Shown in pieces: positions 33,840 through 46,571 of a stretch of DNA of 64,000 nt (position 1 is its first letter; the number at the start of each line of letters is the position of its first letter). The stretch is from Camillea tinctor. Lineage: Eukaryota > Ascomycota > Sordariomycetes > Xylariales > Xylariaceae. The position numbers and the translations under genes were made by a program. Below the pieces are notes generated by a model. The model ran no database searches and was not told the DNA's origin. It worked only from the letters and a program-made list of their open reading frames with translations. The stretch is from the NCBI GenBank assembly GCA_022578605.1, contig MU394067.1:372001-436000 (forward strand). Direction: 5' to 3'.

Positions 33840-34965
33840 GTTTGATTTTTTTTTTTTGCTTCTGCTTTCTAGGTATCTCGAGATCTCCTTTCGAAATTGA
33901 ACTTTTATGATATTATATATATATATCTCGAGTTGCTGTCCTTTTCCTCTTTTGTACTTTCTTTCTTTCCTATCACCCTCTGAAAGAGATATAATTGAGG
34001 TATTCTCACTAGGTTAGATAAGGTAATGATGTAGTAGGTCATATATGTCCTTCATAAGCAGTACGTAAGTATGTTGACTACCTAGAGATATCAGTCCCTG
34101 ACCATGAGTGGTGAAAGGGAATCCTATTAGTGGAGAGCGTCTGGGGGGGTCAGGTCAGATCCCAGAGTCAAAGGATAATATATAAGTACCTAACCTAGGT
34201 TGGTATGTTTTCGTCCAATAGATTCCCCAAGGTCAACTGTAGCTTCTCCTCATGATCATCGGGTGGTGACATCAAAATGACTAAAAAATGCCACCCGATC
34301 CGTTTCTCCAGGTGCGGCTGAAGTAGTAGGTAGGTAAAATCCTATTCAGTGGAAGCAAAGATGAACTTAAGGAGAAGGTACCTGCCTTAAACTACCGTAG
34401 GTCCATGTAGCTAAGAGGCGGTCCGGGATCAACCCCCCGATAGCCCCGCGCGACAACTTAATGCGGCCAGCGCGGCGATAGCGACACACTATCGCCGGTT
34501 TACTCCGGTGTCTCGACAAGTCTTAAGAAGCCTTTATTCTCTTTCAATACTATAGGTTACTAGATATTCACATTAAAGGAGAACAGCATCGCACAGTCCG
34601 CGAAGACATCAAAATAGAAAGATAGAAAAAGCTCTGCCATTATCTTACACTCGTATCTTGTGTGCTCAACACAGCTACAAACCACCGTCCCCGATTATTT
34701 CCATGCTTGCGCTTCGCTAGATCTTTCCGAATGGCATTATACATAGATTTTATGAAATCCAACTTCGCATAAATCCGTGCTTTTCCTTTCTTTTCGTTTT
34801 TGTTTCATAGCCAGTATCTCGTCTTACTTGGAAATGGTCCTGCCGGTAATTTGATATATTTAAATGGAATCGAAGCCCCTCTAGGGTGTTTGTCATATTC
34901 AGATCAACCATGTTCGCGTATTGTTCGTGTGTGCCTTGCCCATTGCAACATTTGAGAAGGCGAAA
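33840..34965. promoter_or_regulatory. Upstream region of the first Zn2Cys6 gene
   Basis: Separates two genes on the same strand. It holds ACCTAGGT at 34193 and a 9-bp-stem palindrome at 34473-34497 that starts CGG and ends CCG. No coding gene seen. Confidence 0.5.
34473..34497. promoter_or_regulatory. CGG(N19)CCG palindrome, possible zinc-cluster binding site
   Basis: The arms CGGCGATAG and CTATCGCCG are perfect reverse complements around a 7-nt centre. A second pair of CCGG sites follows at 34495 and 34505. Zn2Cys6 dimers usually bind inverted CGG triplets, but a 19-nt spacing is longer than known cases, so the assignment is tentative. Confidence 0.35.
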
Positions 34966-37065
34966 TCACCATGTAAACGTGGTTGTGCGAGTTCGCAAAT
35001 CTGGCATGCCAGGAATCAGACCTCGCGTACCACATTGCAGAGTCGCTCGGTGTCTACGTAAGTCAAACTCCACAGCCCGGACCATGACACGCTTCTCTTC
35101 AGGTATCGTCTTGTTGTCGCTATGGTTCGGGGGCGTAGTTTGCGTGCTCTCTCTCCGACTGCCCCAGCGAGCGTTGCCGCCGGGGCCAAGGGGGGCATCA
35201 TCTCCCAAAATGGGAGAGCTATGGGATTGCGATTCGGGACTTGCATAATTGTGGCCATCGTTGTTGTCGTCCCCTTCTTCGATAGTCATGATCCAGTATC
35301 CTATGTGAGCCGCAAGTTCACTATCCCACATGCCTTCTCTACGTGAGCTGGTTCGTAGTAATTGGATTGCTTGACGGCGAACAATCCGGTCGCGACATTT
35401 AGTCGCTACGACGAACAGAGGCGGAACGATGCCCAGGTCAGCACTGAAGCTAGCTTTGATATGCCTTGCTGTATATTGGTTCGCAAATTGATCGGGAGGA
35501 GCAGACTGATGTGGGCAGAAATGAGGGTTCGGGCATCGCCTGGCAGCTGCTCTTCGCTCTTCGTCGCCAATCACCTCCGTTGCCAACCCAACAATTTCTT
35601 GGAAACGAGGCAAAAATGCATCGAACGCCATTTCGTTGTCACTGTAAGTCATACTGAAAAGAATAGTGCCCATTATCTGGTTCATCTTGAGAACAGCGAT
35701 GGCTGTCTTCTCTTGGCTGCTCTTCGAGGGAGCCGTGCGGGAGGCTAATATAGGCTCAAATGCCTTCGTCCAGGCTTGAACCTGCTCTCGGAAGCCGGAT
35801 CCGTATTTCTGTAGCGACGCTGGGAGAACACCCATAGGATTCATAGTCACAAACGTGAACATCGTCTCGGTAAATCGCATTATCTTTTCGCATAGTGTAT
35901 CCCAAGCCAGCCTTGCTTCGTGGAGGGTGTCAAAAACCTCTGGTATTTGCGATTGGTTCGTCGATGTTGGGGATCCCCCCTCTGACGAGGGAGACGCTGG
36001 ATATTCGCTGCTCTGGGGCGTGAGGCGTACGACGTACGGATGGGGAAAATGGAAAGCCATGTCGTAAGATTTGGCTTGTATTGCTAAGCGGGTGAACATT
36101 TGAATCAGTTCCTGCTCGACGGGCTCCTCTGGACTGGGAAGGAAAGCCCTGCGACGCTCAGCGCGCACCGTTTCCAATAGCTGAAGACCAGTCTGGATTT
36201 GCTTAATCGCGGGTTTGTGATCACCAATAAACGAGTCGAAACAGGCTAACAAGACAGATGCCATCAGTCTCGTCCTCTGTGCAGAACGAGATGACGAGGG
36301 ATCCTTTACTACGGCATTGATGGCTAGCGAATAATGTTTGAAAGCAACCTCCCAATGCCGGTTGACCTGGTCTGCCGGATCAAAAAATTCACTTGGGGAA
36401 CCTGGCGGGGATTCTGTCATTTTTTCTAACGTCTTGTAAAGCGCACCTAGAGCGACAACAGAGTATCGGATAGCCGCCTCCGAATGACATTCTTGTAAAA
36501 CACATCGAGTCCAGAAAGCAGTATCGAAAAACCCCGAGAGCTCATTTGCCGTATGTTCTCTGAATAGCTGGAAATACAGACCCTCCTGAGGGTCAAATGG
36601 CAGTGACGTGGCTGGCCGGTAAACGGTCAGAGAAGCAGTGGCTACCGGCGTACTCGGCGGCGTGAGTCTGACAGCGGTTGTTGGCGTTGGCGGGGGACGG
36701 ACCAATGGTCTCAGCGGCTCCCTTGGCTGTATGGTCTGAGCAGCACTTGTACCTGGCTTAGGGGCGATTCTCACCTCCTCGAAGATCCTAGGTCGAGGAG
36801 GAGGGGGGTAGCCAGTGCATTCTTTCCTGGACCGCACACAGTTGGTGCATTCCGGTCTTCTCTCATCGCATTTGATGCGTCGTTTTCTAGAGTGGTAAGG
36901 GAGCAACTGCTTAGCACACTGCGCATAGGGAAAGACATGATTCTTTGTATACTGCGAACTGGGCACAAATAGATGCACCTACTTGCAATTGTTGCAACCT
37001 GTTTTGACTTTGGGTCTGCTGGTCCTCACTCTTCTAGGCCGTTGGGACGGGTCGCTAGATGGCAT
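34966..37065 (-). CDS. Zn(II)2Cys6 transcription factor
   Basis: Predicted nuclear regulator; target unknown. Exons are 37065-36983 and 36886-34966, giving 667 residues. The 96-nt intron (GTAGGT to TCTAG) interrupts the zinc cluster after the second Cys. The spliced cluster reads GCNNCKKRRIKCDERRPEC, then TNCVRSRKECTGY (Cys 24, 27, 34, 41, 44, 51), a standard C-X2-C-X6-C-X6-C-X2-C-X6-C. A Pro-rich linker follows, then a helical middle region of the kind found in many fungal factors (RYSVVALGALYKTL, VNRHWEVAFKHYSLAINAVV, LLACFDSFIGDHKPAIKQIQ). Without splicing, a continuous frame opens inside the intron and would lose the first two Cys, so the start near 36978 is rejected. It is transcribed in the same direction as the neighbouring zinc-cluster gene. 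Confidence 0.9.
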
Positions 37066-40000
37066 AGCAGCTTGCGATAAACTGTTTTCTCTCATACTAT
37101 TATTGTTCATAAGGCTGAGCAGTCACCAATAAATAGAGGTGCGGTCCTCTTCATGACAGAACGCTCGCTCGAATAAGTGAAGCTTTGCAAGTCAAAGTAA
37201 TGTATGATGTACTTGGAGCTTAAAGCCGGGGTTCCCGCTCCTTTGGAGTTGTGCGCTTTATTACTTATTTGTTTTTCTTTGTCCAGGACTGTCGAGTTTG
37301 AGAGTGAAAGTTTTTGGTGGGTGTATTGTATTAGCCGGCTATTTGGTTAGGGGGGGGGTTGTCAATGTGAGTTCGTGGCGGGGGGTCAAGAGCCGCAATG
37401 GAGAATATGCAGACTGTTCGCTTGATTAAAGGGTTAGTGAGAAAGGGTATCATTAATAAATACAACACGATAAGAAGGATCGACAGCGGCCGATGAGAGA
37501 AAAAAGAGGGCATACACGAAGTTAAATGGAGGGTATATCTGGAAGGTTTGCGACACGGCAATTCAAGGCGCGAAGAGAATAAGTAAAAATGTATGGTATG
37601 GAGTGGAGATAGATGTATGTGTGTATATAATGATCAAATTACGGCAGAGCTCCTGTAGAAGGTTGTTCAAAGTTGTAAGTGGTGAGTAGGTCGGGTTCTT
37701 GGGTGGTAGGGTTGGTTTAATTCCGAGATCTCGAAGAGAGTGGGTTCGAGTGTTTCTGGTGGCGGAGTTGGGGGTGGTATATAGATATACTATATACATC
37801 CCTGGAAGATCGAAGGGAAGGTACTACACAGTAGTTAGTAAATTCAATGGATAGATACATGTAAGTTGTAAGTACTTAACGTTTGTACCTTCTTTTACGC
37901 AATGTGCTCGGTAGGCGGACTAGGGGTTTAGGTTGGTAGGTAGGCATACTTTGCCATTTTGTAAAATGGACCCATCCCTGTAAGCGCTATGCAAGTCGTT
38001 TCTCTAGGGAGGCATCCTAGGTAGTACAACAATACCATTTAGTGTGGCACAGTTGCGGCAGAGGAAGGCGAACCCATGGACCGACCGCCTAATATTTTTT
38101 TTTAGTTTCATTCATTATCTTAGGTAGTATATTATGTAGGTAGGTGAGTATGTAGGCTACCTGCTACTACCTAGGTACTTACCACTCACTGGCATAGCCA
38201 TGCTTCCATGCCCCGGCTGCAGGTGATAAGTGTTGTGTTAGGTATGATGTATGAATGTATGGATGTATGATGTAGGTGGTGAGGTAGTACATACATGACC
38301 TAGGTACCTATCTAGTGGATGGTGGATGATCTAAACCTAGAGGTGGGAAGATTTCCTTTAGACGTAACTTCAACGCCAACGCCAACTCCGACGAAAAATA
38401 TAATAGGTAATTAAACAATGAGGGAAATAATAATAATAATAATAACACATTGTATAGTATAGGGTAGTATAATTTCTGCAAAATAGACAGCTCGGAACTT
38501 GCTAGCCTCGCAAAGTCCTAGAGGAAAGGGGGGAACATGTCGGTTTCAAGACGGCAGCAGCAGCACCATGGCTTTATCAAAAACGGTCTCGCTTGTTCGG
38601 ATATCCCTCTCGTGCTGCTTAAGGACCGGATTCCTGCAGAAGCTGGCTTCGAAGGCGGCTAGCTGAAGTAGAGAACTCCATAGCCCTTTTTCTTCTTTGG
38701 TACGGAACTTCAACATCAGATGGTTTTTTCCCCCCCCATTCCTGCATGATCATTCCAAATGCTCTTCACACGGGGAGCGAAAAGCGAAGGGCCGAAGGGA
38801 TGTCTTCCTGGACCACCCATGCCAGGTACATACATCAGATGAATAGTAGGTATTATCTGTCCGAACTCTAACAACTCTAACGAGTATGGGACACACGCAA
38901 CACTCGCATTAGCTTATGACGAATGGATCATCAATTAGAACTAGATTGTACCTAGCTTGCAACCTACCCAGTCTATCAGGAAGTTGAATAGAAGAAGAAG
39001 GCAAATCATGTGGAATCTCTAGATGTAGTTGTTCTAGGAACTTGTCTAGTTGTAATTAGAGAGCAATCACTAGGGACTTTTGCATTGGCCAATAGCGTGT
39101 CGAGGCTTGGGTCTTCTATACCGGACTTGGAGCTTAGAAGACTTCGGCAAGGAACCGAATATCCCTCCAGCTCCTTCCCTCTTCTCAGAACAAAAGATTT
39201 CATGACTTCCCTCCGGCCCCATATCCACGTAACTTGTAAAGATAAATTTGAACTTAGAAGGTACTATGGAGAAGATAGTAGCTTAACCTAGGTTAGGTAC
39301 CTAGTTAGTTCATGTGGTTCCGACTTCCAGCTGTTAACTAACAAACCCCACACTAAATATTTAGGTTCACTAAGCCACTTGAAGTTCAGATGGAGAATAA
39401 GGCTGTGACCGACCTAACACTAGCAGGATAATGAACCAAACCTGTCTACTACATACTCAATCCTACAACATGAAACTTATTGCATCCACGTCGAAAACAA
39501 GGTCCAATGATATTCCATCGTCAATTATCCTGTCAGGCCACAACATATTATTTTGATCTTCCATACCTAGGTACATAGGCATTATTTACTAACTTGAATC
39601 TCCATTAACCTAGGTACTTACTAGTTTGAAAAAAGTATTCGGTCAGCAAAAAAAGAAAAGAAAAGAAAGGACAATTAAACCCATTTCCCAACGACTTATG
39701 ACTCCACGTTGGTCCACGTCACGTCAACATTTAGTGTAGCGGACATACATATCATATGGGTTAACACATAACACATCAGATGCTATATTCCCGCTCCACC
39801 AATTTATCAACCTATTTGTTGCTGTGAATATTTGTGTGGTCCAATCTTCTAACACGAATCCACGCGGCAGCGGCCCGTCTGATTGTTTGGGGAGTAAAGG
39901 ATAAGAAAGATGCGTTCTCCAGTTCAGCCCTATGAAACCGCCCATCCAATGCCCAAGGTCGAATGACTGGTCATTTTACTCTATAGAAACTACTGAGACC

Positions 40001-43000
40001 GCCCACTCTCCACCGAATGTTCTTTTGCCAAGATGCAAGTATAGCTCGGTAAAACTGAGCAATGCTTTAGTTGGACCAATGCAATTGTATGTCCCTGGCG
40101 GTCTGCTGCTCCAGCGTTGAAATGTTAAACATCAGCCCTACGAATGCGACGTTGCTAGGCTCTTTGATTCGCCTAAAGCTCGACCATCGGTATTGCATTA
40201 GTTCGTTGATGGAGGCCGCCTTCATATATCTATAATCTTACAATGCATACTACTGGGAGGTGCTGACAGTTATGTACATACATATGACAGAGCTGACCCC
40301 TGTCAAGCAGAGCAACCCCTTGACAAAGTCCAATGGGCGTGACTCTGCTACGGGAGACGGGAGATTTCACCCCAAGATCAACAACGTTCGAGACCAGAAC
40401 CACAACGAGCAGACCTTGAAAACCCGGGGGTGGCAAATATGTGAATTGTGGCTTCTTTCAAATTTGAAATAGACCGACGGCAAGATATACGTGCCGACTC
40501 TACTAACCCACGCATATCTCAACTTCCCTGCTTTTGACCTATACCCAATTTTAGATCAGAGTTTGGAACACTGTATTTTCTATTCCGGTCTCGCGGCATC
40601 TCAGGTCGCTTCGGCTACGATCCGCCCATTTATGCTACCTACGTATCTTGGTTTGTAACCTTTGGTCGGGTTTCTACGTTGTTCTAATGCACTTGCAGCT
40701 ATGTTACTTAGGACAAAGTGGTCATGTACTTGCCCAGAAGTTCAGTTTCAACTTATGATTCACCCCCTATGTAAACTGGACGCCGGTTGACTCTTCATCT
40801 ATACTTGGCTAACAAAACCCACCAAGGTGAGGACTTGATTGGGTAATGGGGCTGGTGTGTCGTCCCCGTCCCTTGCTATGCATAGTTCAATTTAGTTCTA
40901 TGGTGCGAGGGGATTTTGTCCAAATAATACCAAGACTGGTTGTATACATCGGGCCTTCTTGGACTGTCACGGCATACTACCTATCTTATCTGCATCAGGA
41001 ATGGCGTCCAGTACACCTGCTGGAGGCTCTTTAGTCTGAGTAAGACGAAGTAGCCTACTTGCCTCCTGTCGTTACATTGAGATGCAATCGTCTTTCCATC
41101 CCGTCGGTACTATGATTCTACCAATTACCCGTTCTCCTTCGGAGACAACAAACCTAGGCCTTCCCCATACCTTGAAAACTTAGTCCGTATGTCAGACCCC
41201 TTGTGTCTCTGAACCCCCCACGGGCAGATAGATTAAGACACTCAACCGGTCGTCGATGAAATGAAACAGCACACGATCAATACGATTCGACTTGGACTCA
41301 GAAACTCGACTGCAGCCAAGTCTCGTACTAGACCATATCCGCTATGACTGCTCTCACGATACTAAATTACTGGCTTATATTCAAACGGTCATGAGATGGG
41401 ATAAGTGGTAATTTTGTCGCTACATTGGTATTTTCTTTTTTCTCTTTTGGTTTGATCAATAAGTAGGTAAATATCTGACCTAGCGCGCGCTCTGGTAGTC
41501 ACTTGGCAATGTTTGAATACTTGGAAAATCTACTCTCGTGCCGAGGAGGATCGAAGACCTCAGGGACCTCGGGACTCGTCGTTACACAGAACCTGCTAAC
41601 ATCGTCGTCTAAGTACTTCCCGGTAGGTACTCCGTATGACCTGATTTTCTATACTAGCAAGTATTAGTGCAAAAGAACACCTGCAGCCTTTATTTTTCTC
41701 GACCAGTTTCATTAGACCAGAGAAACCATATAACAACAGCAATGACAACAACAATTTGCTGAAAGCGGTAAAAACAAGTAACTCTCGACGGCCCAAGGGG
41801 CTGAGTTCAAGGATCGTAAGGGCGGGAGCCCAAGCTTCTTGAGATGGTTACCCCCCTGTCGAATCTTCATCATATCTGCAGGTGCAACATACTACCCTAG
41901 ACATTTGCAGAAGCGCGCTACTTAGTCTCTTTGCAGCGCGGCAGCCACTAATATACGGCCTAGCCGATGGGGAACTTTGAACTTGTCCCCCTTGCTCTTT
42001 GGACGGCGGTCCTCGGTTGGTCAGCGTACCGAGCCGGTACTGTAGCAAGGCGCAGCAGGTTCCGGACATGACCGAAGACCCATCACTCACCGACCTTTTT
42101 TGTGCTTTATGATGCCCGTTTCGCAGTCATCTATCACGATAATAAAGTTGCCGATATCTCTTTCAAACAAAAGAAAACACAGCCTCGGAAGCGGACTCTA
42201 AGGATGAAGTTCTGATCTCGTGCCCCCGCGTTTTTCGTCATTATTCTCGTCACTAACGAAAGCGGTTCACTATCACGCGGAAGTCCCCGCTCTACCTAAG
42301 CACGATCCGCGATGGCAGGACAAGCAGGCAGGCAACAAGGCAGGATAGGCAGGCTGGCAGGCAATGCAAGTCTCAGACTGCCGTCGCAGAGACAATCCAA
42401 CGACGGGTACTGACTCAAAATACCGAGCAGGGGAAATGGCAGGGCGGATAGGTTTGAAGCCGGGAGTTGGTTGGATGTTGGATGTTGGATGTTGGACGCT
42501 GGAAATGAAAGGGGGGGAAAGGGAATTTTCATGACCATGGCCAACGACGTCCCTGAGCCGGTTGACTTTAGCGGTGTCACATCGCGAAGCTCAGCTAATG
42601 ATCAGGGATGAGTCGTCATTAAGATCGAATAACTCAGATCGGATAACTGAGAAGGCTAACTAGGTAAGTAAGTAGGGTAACTAAGAGGCATACCTAGGTA
42701 TCTAACATGTGCGATCGGTTTCCCTTTAGGACATCGTGATTCAGTTCGTCCGAATCTAACCTACTCCTTTCCTAGTGACTATCTATCTACAGAAGATGAT
42801 ATCGATAGATGCTATACAGTCATGGGGATAGATCGATGTGGGCTTTCCCGATGGCTCAGGTCCCGCCCTCCACATGTTTGTAGCACGGTTCATCACCTAC
42901 TGTAGCTGTAAGCCGGCAGCTTAGCACATAACCTACTTGGTTATCTACTCCTGTATATGGAAGCTAGGGATGTGGAGAGTAGTACATACATCAATACTAT

Positions 43001-43365
43001 CTACTAGCTACTAGGTACCTAGGGTATACCAACACTATTACGGTAGGCGGTGGTAGTGGGGTAACTGTGGCCGAAGAACTTCCCCCCCGGCAAAAAAAAA
43101 AAGAGTTCGAGCATCAATTCTCCGATCATCTCTCCGGCATCGTCGTCGTCGTCGCATCATGAAATTCTAACTCGGAAGTCTCTCTTCACCACCAATCGCA
43201 ACAATTTACAGAGTATACACACACAGAACGACCACCTATTTTTTTTTTATTCAGAATTAGATTGAACACTCCAATACATGATCCATGTCCATCTACACGA
43301 GAGAACCATAAACAAACTAAAAATCCAATACAACCAACCCACTTATTTACCTACCTACCTCCACC
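37066..43365. other. Gene-free tract (6.3 kb)
   Basis: No gene could be supported. It contains AAT repeats at 38426-38447, (TTGGATG)3 near 42470-42495 and ACCTAGGT at 38169, 38298, 39286, 39565, 39608 and 42692. From about 38.9 to 42.3 kb the sequence has fewer homopolymers than the other spacers and could be the remnant of something older. Open frames are all under 95 codons and unrecognised. A 41-codon frame with coding-like composition lies at 38537-38662. Confidence 0.45.
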
Positions 43366-43974
43366 ATGTCCTCCTCTTCCCCCACCCCCACCCCCGACGT
43401 CCTCGAAGCCAAAGCCAAATTCCTCCACGCCGTGGCCATCGGCGGCACGCCGCTCGCGCTCATCGCGCTGTTCCTGCCGCCGCGCCGCCTCGACCTGCGC
43501 GCCGGCATCCTGGGCGGGTTCGCCGTCTGGGGCACCAACCAGCTGGCGTACGAGTACAGCGGGCGGTCGTTCGCGCAGCGCTTCGGGGGCCGGATGGAGG
43601 CCCTGGCCGGGACCGGCGAGCTGTCCGAGCGCGCGAAGATGGCGCAGAGGAGGATTCGGGAGGAGAAGCGGAGGAGGGAGGTAGAGGAGGGGAAACAAGG
43701 GGAAGGGGAAGGGGTAGAGGAGGTTAAGGGGGATGGGGATGGGGATGGGGTAAAGAAGGACAAGGAAAGAGGCCTGGTGAAGAGGATTTGGATGGGTGAT
43801 CAGCCGGATGATTGGAGGGAGAGGCGCGATAGGAGGGAGAAGGAGGCCCTGAGCGAGGGGGGCGATGGGTATTGGGGACTCATCACGGAGCAGGTTATGG
43901 AGGTGTTTACCAAGGGGGGGAAGGGGGGCGAGAAGGAGAAGAAGGATGATGGGGAGAAGAAGTCTTCTTCGTGA
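43366..43974 (+). CDS. Small membrane protein with charged C-terminal tail, unknown function
   Basis: A single-exon protein of 202 residues with a good start context (CACCATGTC). Residues about 20-36 (HAVAIGGTPLALIALFLP) and 47-62 (AGILGGFAVWGTNQLAYEY) look like two membrane helices separated by the basic motif PRRLDLR. The remaining 130 residues are highly charged, with Lys/Arg/Glu-rich helices (RAKMAQRRIREEKRRRE) and a Gly/Asp-rich stretch. The layout resembles small fungal proteins often labelled rhomboid family membrane protein, but no rhomboid Ser-His catalytic motifs are visible. The location could be mitochondrial or ER and is not decided by the sequence. Confidence 0.7.
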   Translation: MSSSSPTPTPDVLEAKAKFLHAVAIGGTPLALIALFLPPRRLDLRAGILGGFAVWGTNQLAYEYSGRSFAQRFGGRMEALAGTGELSERAKMAQRRIREEKRRREVEEGKQGEGEGVEEVKGDGDGDGVKKDKERGLVKRIWMGDQPDDWRERRDRREKEALSEGGDGYWGLITEQVMEVFTKGGKGGEKEKKDDGEKKSSS

Positions 43975-44612
43975 TAAGGATTATGTGTTGGTGTTGGAGA
44001 TAGGGTGGGAGGGGGAGATGGTGGTTTGGTTATACGACTCGTTGTGTGTTGAGAGCGGACATGGGTGAACTAGGGGTTATAACGAGTTGTTGGTCTACTG
44101 ACGGGGTTAGGAGGGCGTGAATGGAAGTTTGCGGTATGGGTGTATAAAATATGTGCTTGTCATTTAGACACACAGCCCTAGGATCACATAAAAAGGAGGC
44201 AAGGAGGAGTGGGAAAAACCGGGCAAACCTAGGTTAGCATATTTGGGATTTTTAGGGGTTGGAGTTAAAGGGAGAGGGTAAAAATGATCTTCCTTAAAAG
44301 GGATACACATGTAGGAAATACATATTGTTATTATACTTAAAGAATGATATACATGGAATCACTACTTTACATTACCTACCACCGGACATGTCCCTTGATT
44401 GATCCAAAATCTGCTTGCAATATATTGATAGGCAGAACTTAGGGAGGTGATAGGGGTTTCGATTGAGAAGCTCCTAATATATATACCCACTTACCTACTA
44501 GTAAGATATATACTGAAAGTAGGTGGTGCCTCAAACCTCCCCTGAGGTATAATCGGTATATACACATACTCAGTCATACAGTTAACCCTTCGCCAGGAGA
44601 GGAAACTCTCCA
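43975..44612. other. Convergent 3' region
   Basis: A 638-bp spacer with ACCTAGGT at 44227 and AT-rich sequence. No gene seen. Confidence 0.5.
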
Positions 44613-46026
44613 TTATCTCTTCTTCTTGGAAGAGAACAGAGAATGAGAGGTGGCGGCGGAGGAGGCGAGCTTCTTTTTTATTTCCTCCCTTCTCCTCTCC
44701 TCTGCTTCGTCCGGGTCGTTGTTTCCCAGCACATCTTCTTCACCCTCCTCCACTTCTTCACCCTCCTCTACTTCTTTACCCTTCTCCACTTCTTCTCCCT
44801 CACCTGCCTCTCCACTTATCGCCACATCTTCTTCCCGGCCTTGTGTCCGTTTGAGATTTCTGGCATCCATCCTCGCCTTCTCAAGCGTCAGCCGCTCGCC
44901 ATCCTCCGCTATCTTCCCGTACCTCTCATCCACGCTCCGCGTCTCCCACCACCCCTCGACGAACCACCCGCTCTCCCGCACCTCCTTCTCCCACGCCTCG
45001 GCCTGCTCGGCCGTCCCGTGCTCCGCCACGTACTTGCTCGCCCGCCTCGCCGCCTTGCGCGCCTGCTTCACCAGCACCTGGCACAGCCGCCGCCCCCGCC
45101 GGTTCGGCATCGCCCCTTTCACATCCCCCTCCAGCTGCCGCACCGCGTGCATCGACTTCCTCCCCGCGATCCGCGCCTCCCGCAGCTGCGCGTCCAGCGC
45201 CTCTTTCGCCCGGAGCGCCGCGAGGTTCGATGCGATCCGCGCTTCGGCTACGGGGGCCGGCTTGTTGGCGAGGTGCTTGGAGAGCGTCTCGTGCCGGGCT
45301 TCGAGCTTCTCGTGCTGCCGCCTAGCGGAGCGGTTGGGTGGTTTGGGGTCGGGGGAGGTGGGTTCGGGAGGAGGAGGAGGTGGAGGTGGAGGTGGTGGTG
45401 GTGGTGGAGAAGGGGGAGCAGGAGCCGGTTCGGAGGGTTTAGGGGGCTCAGGGGACTCAGGTGGTGTGTATTTGGGGGGGTTGAGGAATTCCTCAAGAGG
45501 TGGGGATAGGTATGGCTGGAGAGGGTTTAAGGGGCTCTGATGGAGAAGATAATATATATCGTGGTCAGTCGATTGCCGTTACAGGTTTTTACTGCTACGG
45601 GATATATTGCTTAGGAGGAGAGGAAGGGGAAGAACTTACAAAGTTGGGGGGCAAGAAGCGGTTGATATCTTCAACCTCCTCCCCCTTCTTTCCTCTCGAT
45701 GCACTCTTGACTTTCTTCAATATCAAATTCGCGAGCTTCATTTCCCTTTTAATAAGTGCACCCCCTTTCTTCGCGACCTTCTCCCTTGTCTCGAGCTCTT
45801 TCTCCTTTCGCTTGAGCTCCTTCTCCCTCCTCCGTAACTCGTCCTCCAGCTCCTTTAATCGCCTCTCCCGCTCCTCTCCCTCCTCCCTCACTTTCCTGGG
45901 CACATCGCTGGAACTGTAGGGGGCTCGGCCTAGCTGGCGTGTTTGTTGTATGGTTCGTGGTAGAGCTACGCAGGATGGCTCCAACCGGTGTGCCAAGCGC
46001 AAGCAATTGGCACGAGCGAGTGACAT
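44613..46026 (-). CDS. Coiled-coil protein with likely mitochondrial presequence
   Basis: Not recognised as a named family. Exons are 46026-45640 and 45536-44613, giving 436 residues. The 103-nt intron (GTAAGT to TCAG) joins RFLPPNF to SPLNPLQPYLSPP in frame. The N-terminus is Arg-, Leu- and Ser-rich without acidic residues for its first 15 residues (MSLARANCLRLAHRLEPSC), as in mitochondrial targeting peptides. Residues about 45-95 form a dense Glu/Lys/Arg coiled coil (EERERRLKELEDELRRREKE). Exon 2 starts with a Pro-rich segment holding a nearly pure Pro run, followed by a basic helical region (RRQHEKLEARHETLSKHLAN, MHAVRQLEGDVKGAMPNRRG) and an acidic Glu/Val/Gly repeat. The basic helical part is likely the functional core. 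Confidence 0.72.
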
Positions 46027-46571
46027 TGGCAGGGTCTTGTAGTGTGGGATACCCTGAGCACGTTGTTCACCAATTGACTTTGCCTGCGAAAAGTTGCGAT
46101 ATCAATCCGTAATTTCAAATCTAATTTTCTTGTTGAAAAAAAAAATTTAAAAAAATTCCGAACCTAGCCGACCCCGGATCTGCACTACAACCCCTGTACG
46201 AAGTCCCCGCCCCCACTATTACGTCGTTAAGCTGAGCCGCTTTATTGACAATGCGCTGCTATCATCAGACAGATACACAAGCATCCAGTCTGAGATGAAT
46301 TGAATATAAAAAAAAGAAGCAGAATCAAATAGTTCATTTATTTTCTCTACATATAAATTACTTGTCAAAATCATCAATTTTAATAGTTAACGAAATCAAG
46401 CTCAGTCTCATATTTTGTTGTCCAAACCTTCCCTGCATAAGTTGTAGAGATGAAAGTAGATGGGTTAGTGAAACTTCCACATAACAGCTATTTCCCTTCT
46501 TAGTAGTTCCATTCAATCTGTTTGGAAAGTAAAATCCCGCTACAACGAAACCTCCCTTAACAATGATTGCT
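46027..46571. other. Spacer between the coiled-coil gene and the oxygenase
   Basis: A 545-bp AT-rich spacer holding the coiled-coil gene promoter and the oxygenase 3' end. No gene seen. Confidence 0.5.

Noticed and set aside
34966..36978. Single-exon model for the second zinc-cluster gene
   Set aside because: It starts within an intron and loses two zinc ligands; the spliced model restores all six Cys.
43366..43974. Rhomboid protease
   Set aside because: Only about two membrane helices and no GxSG or catalytic His motif.
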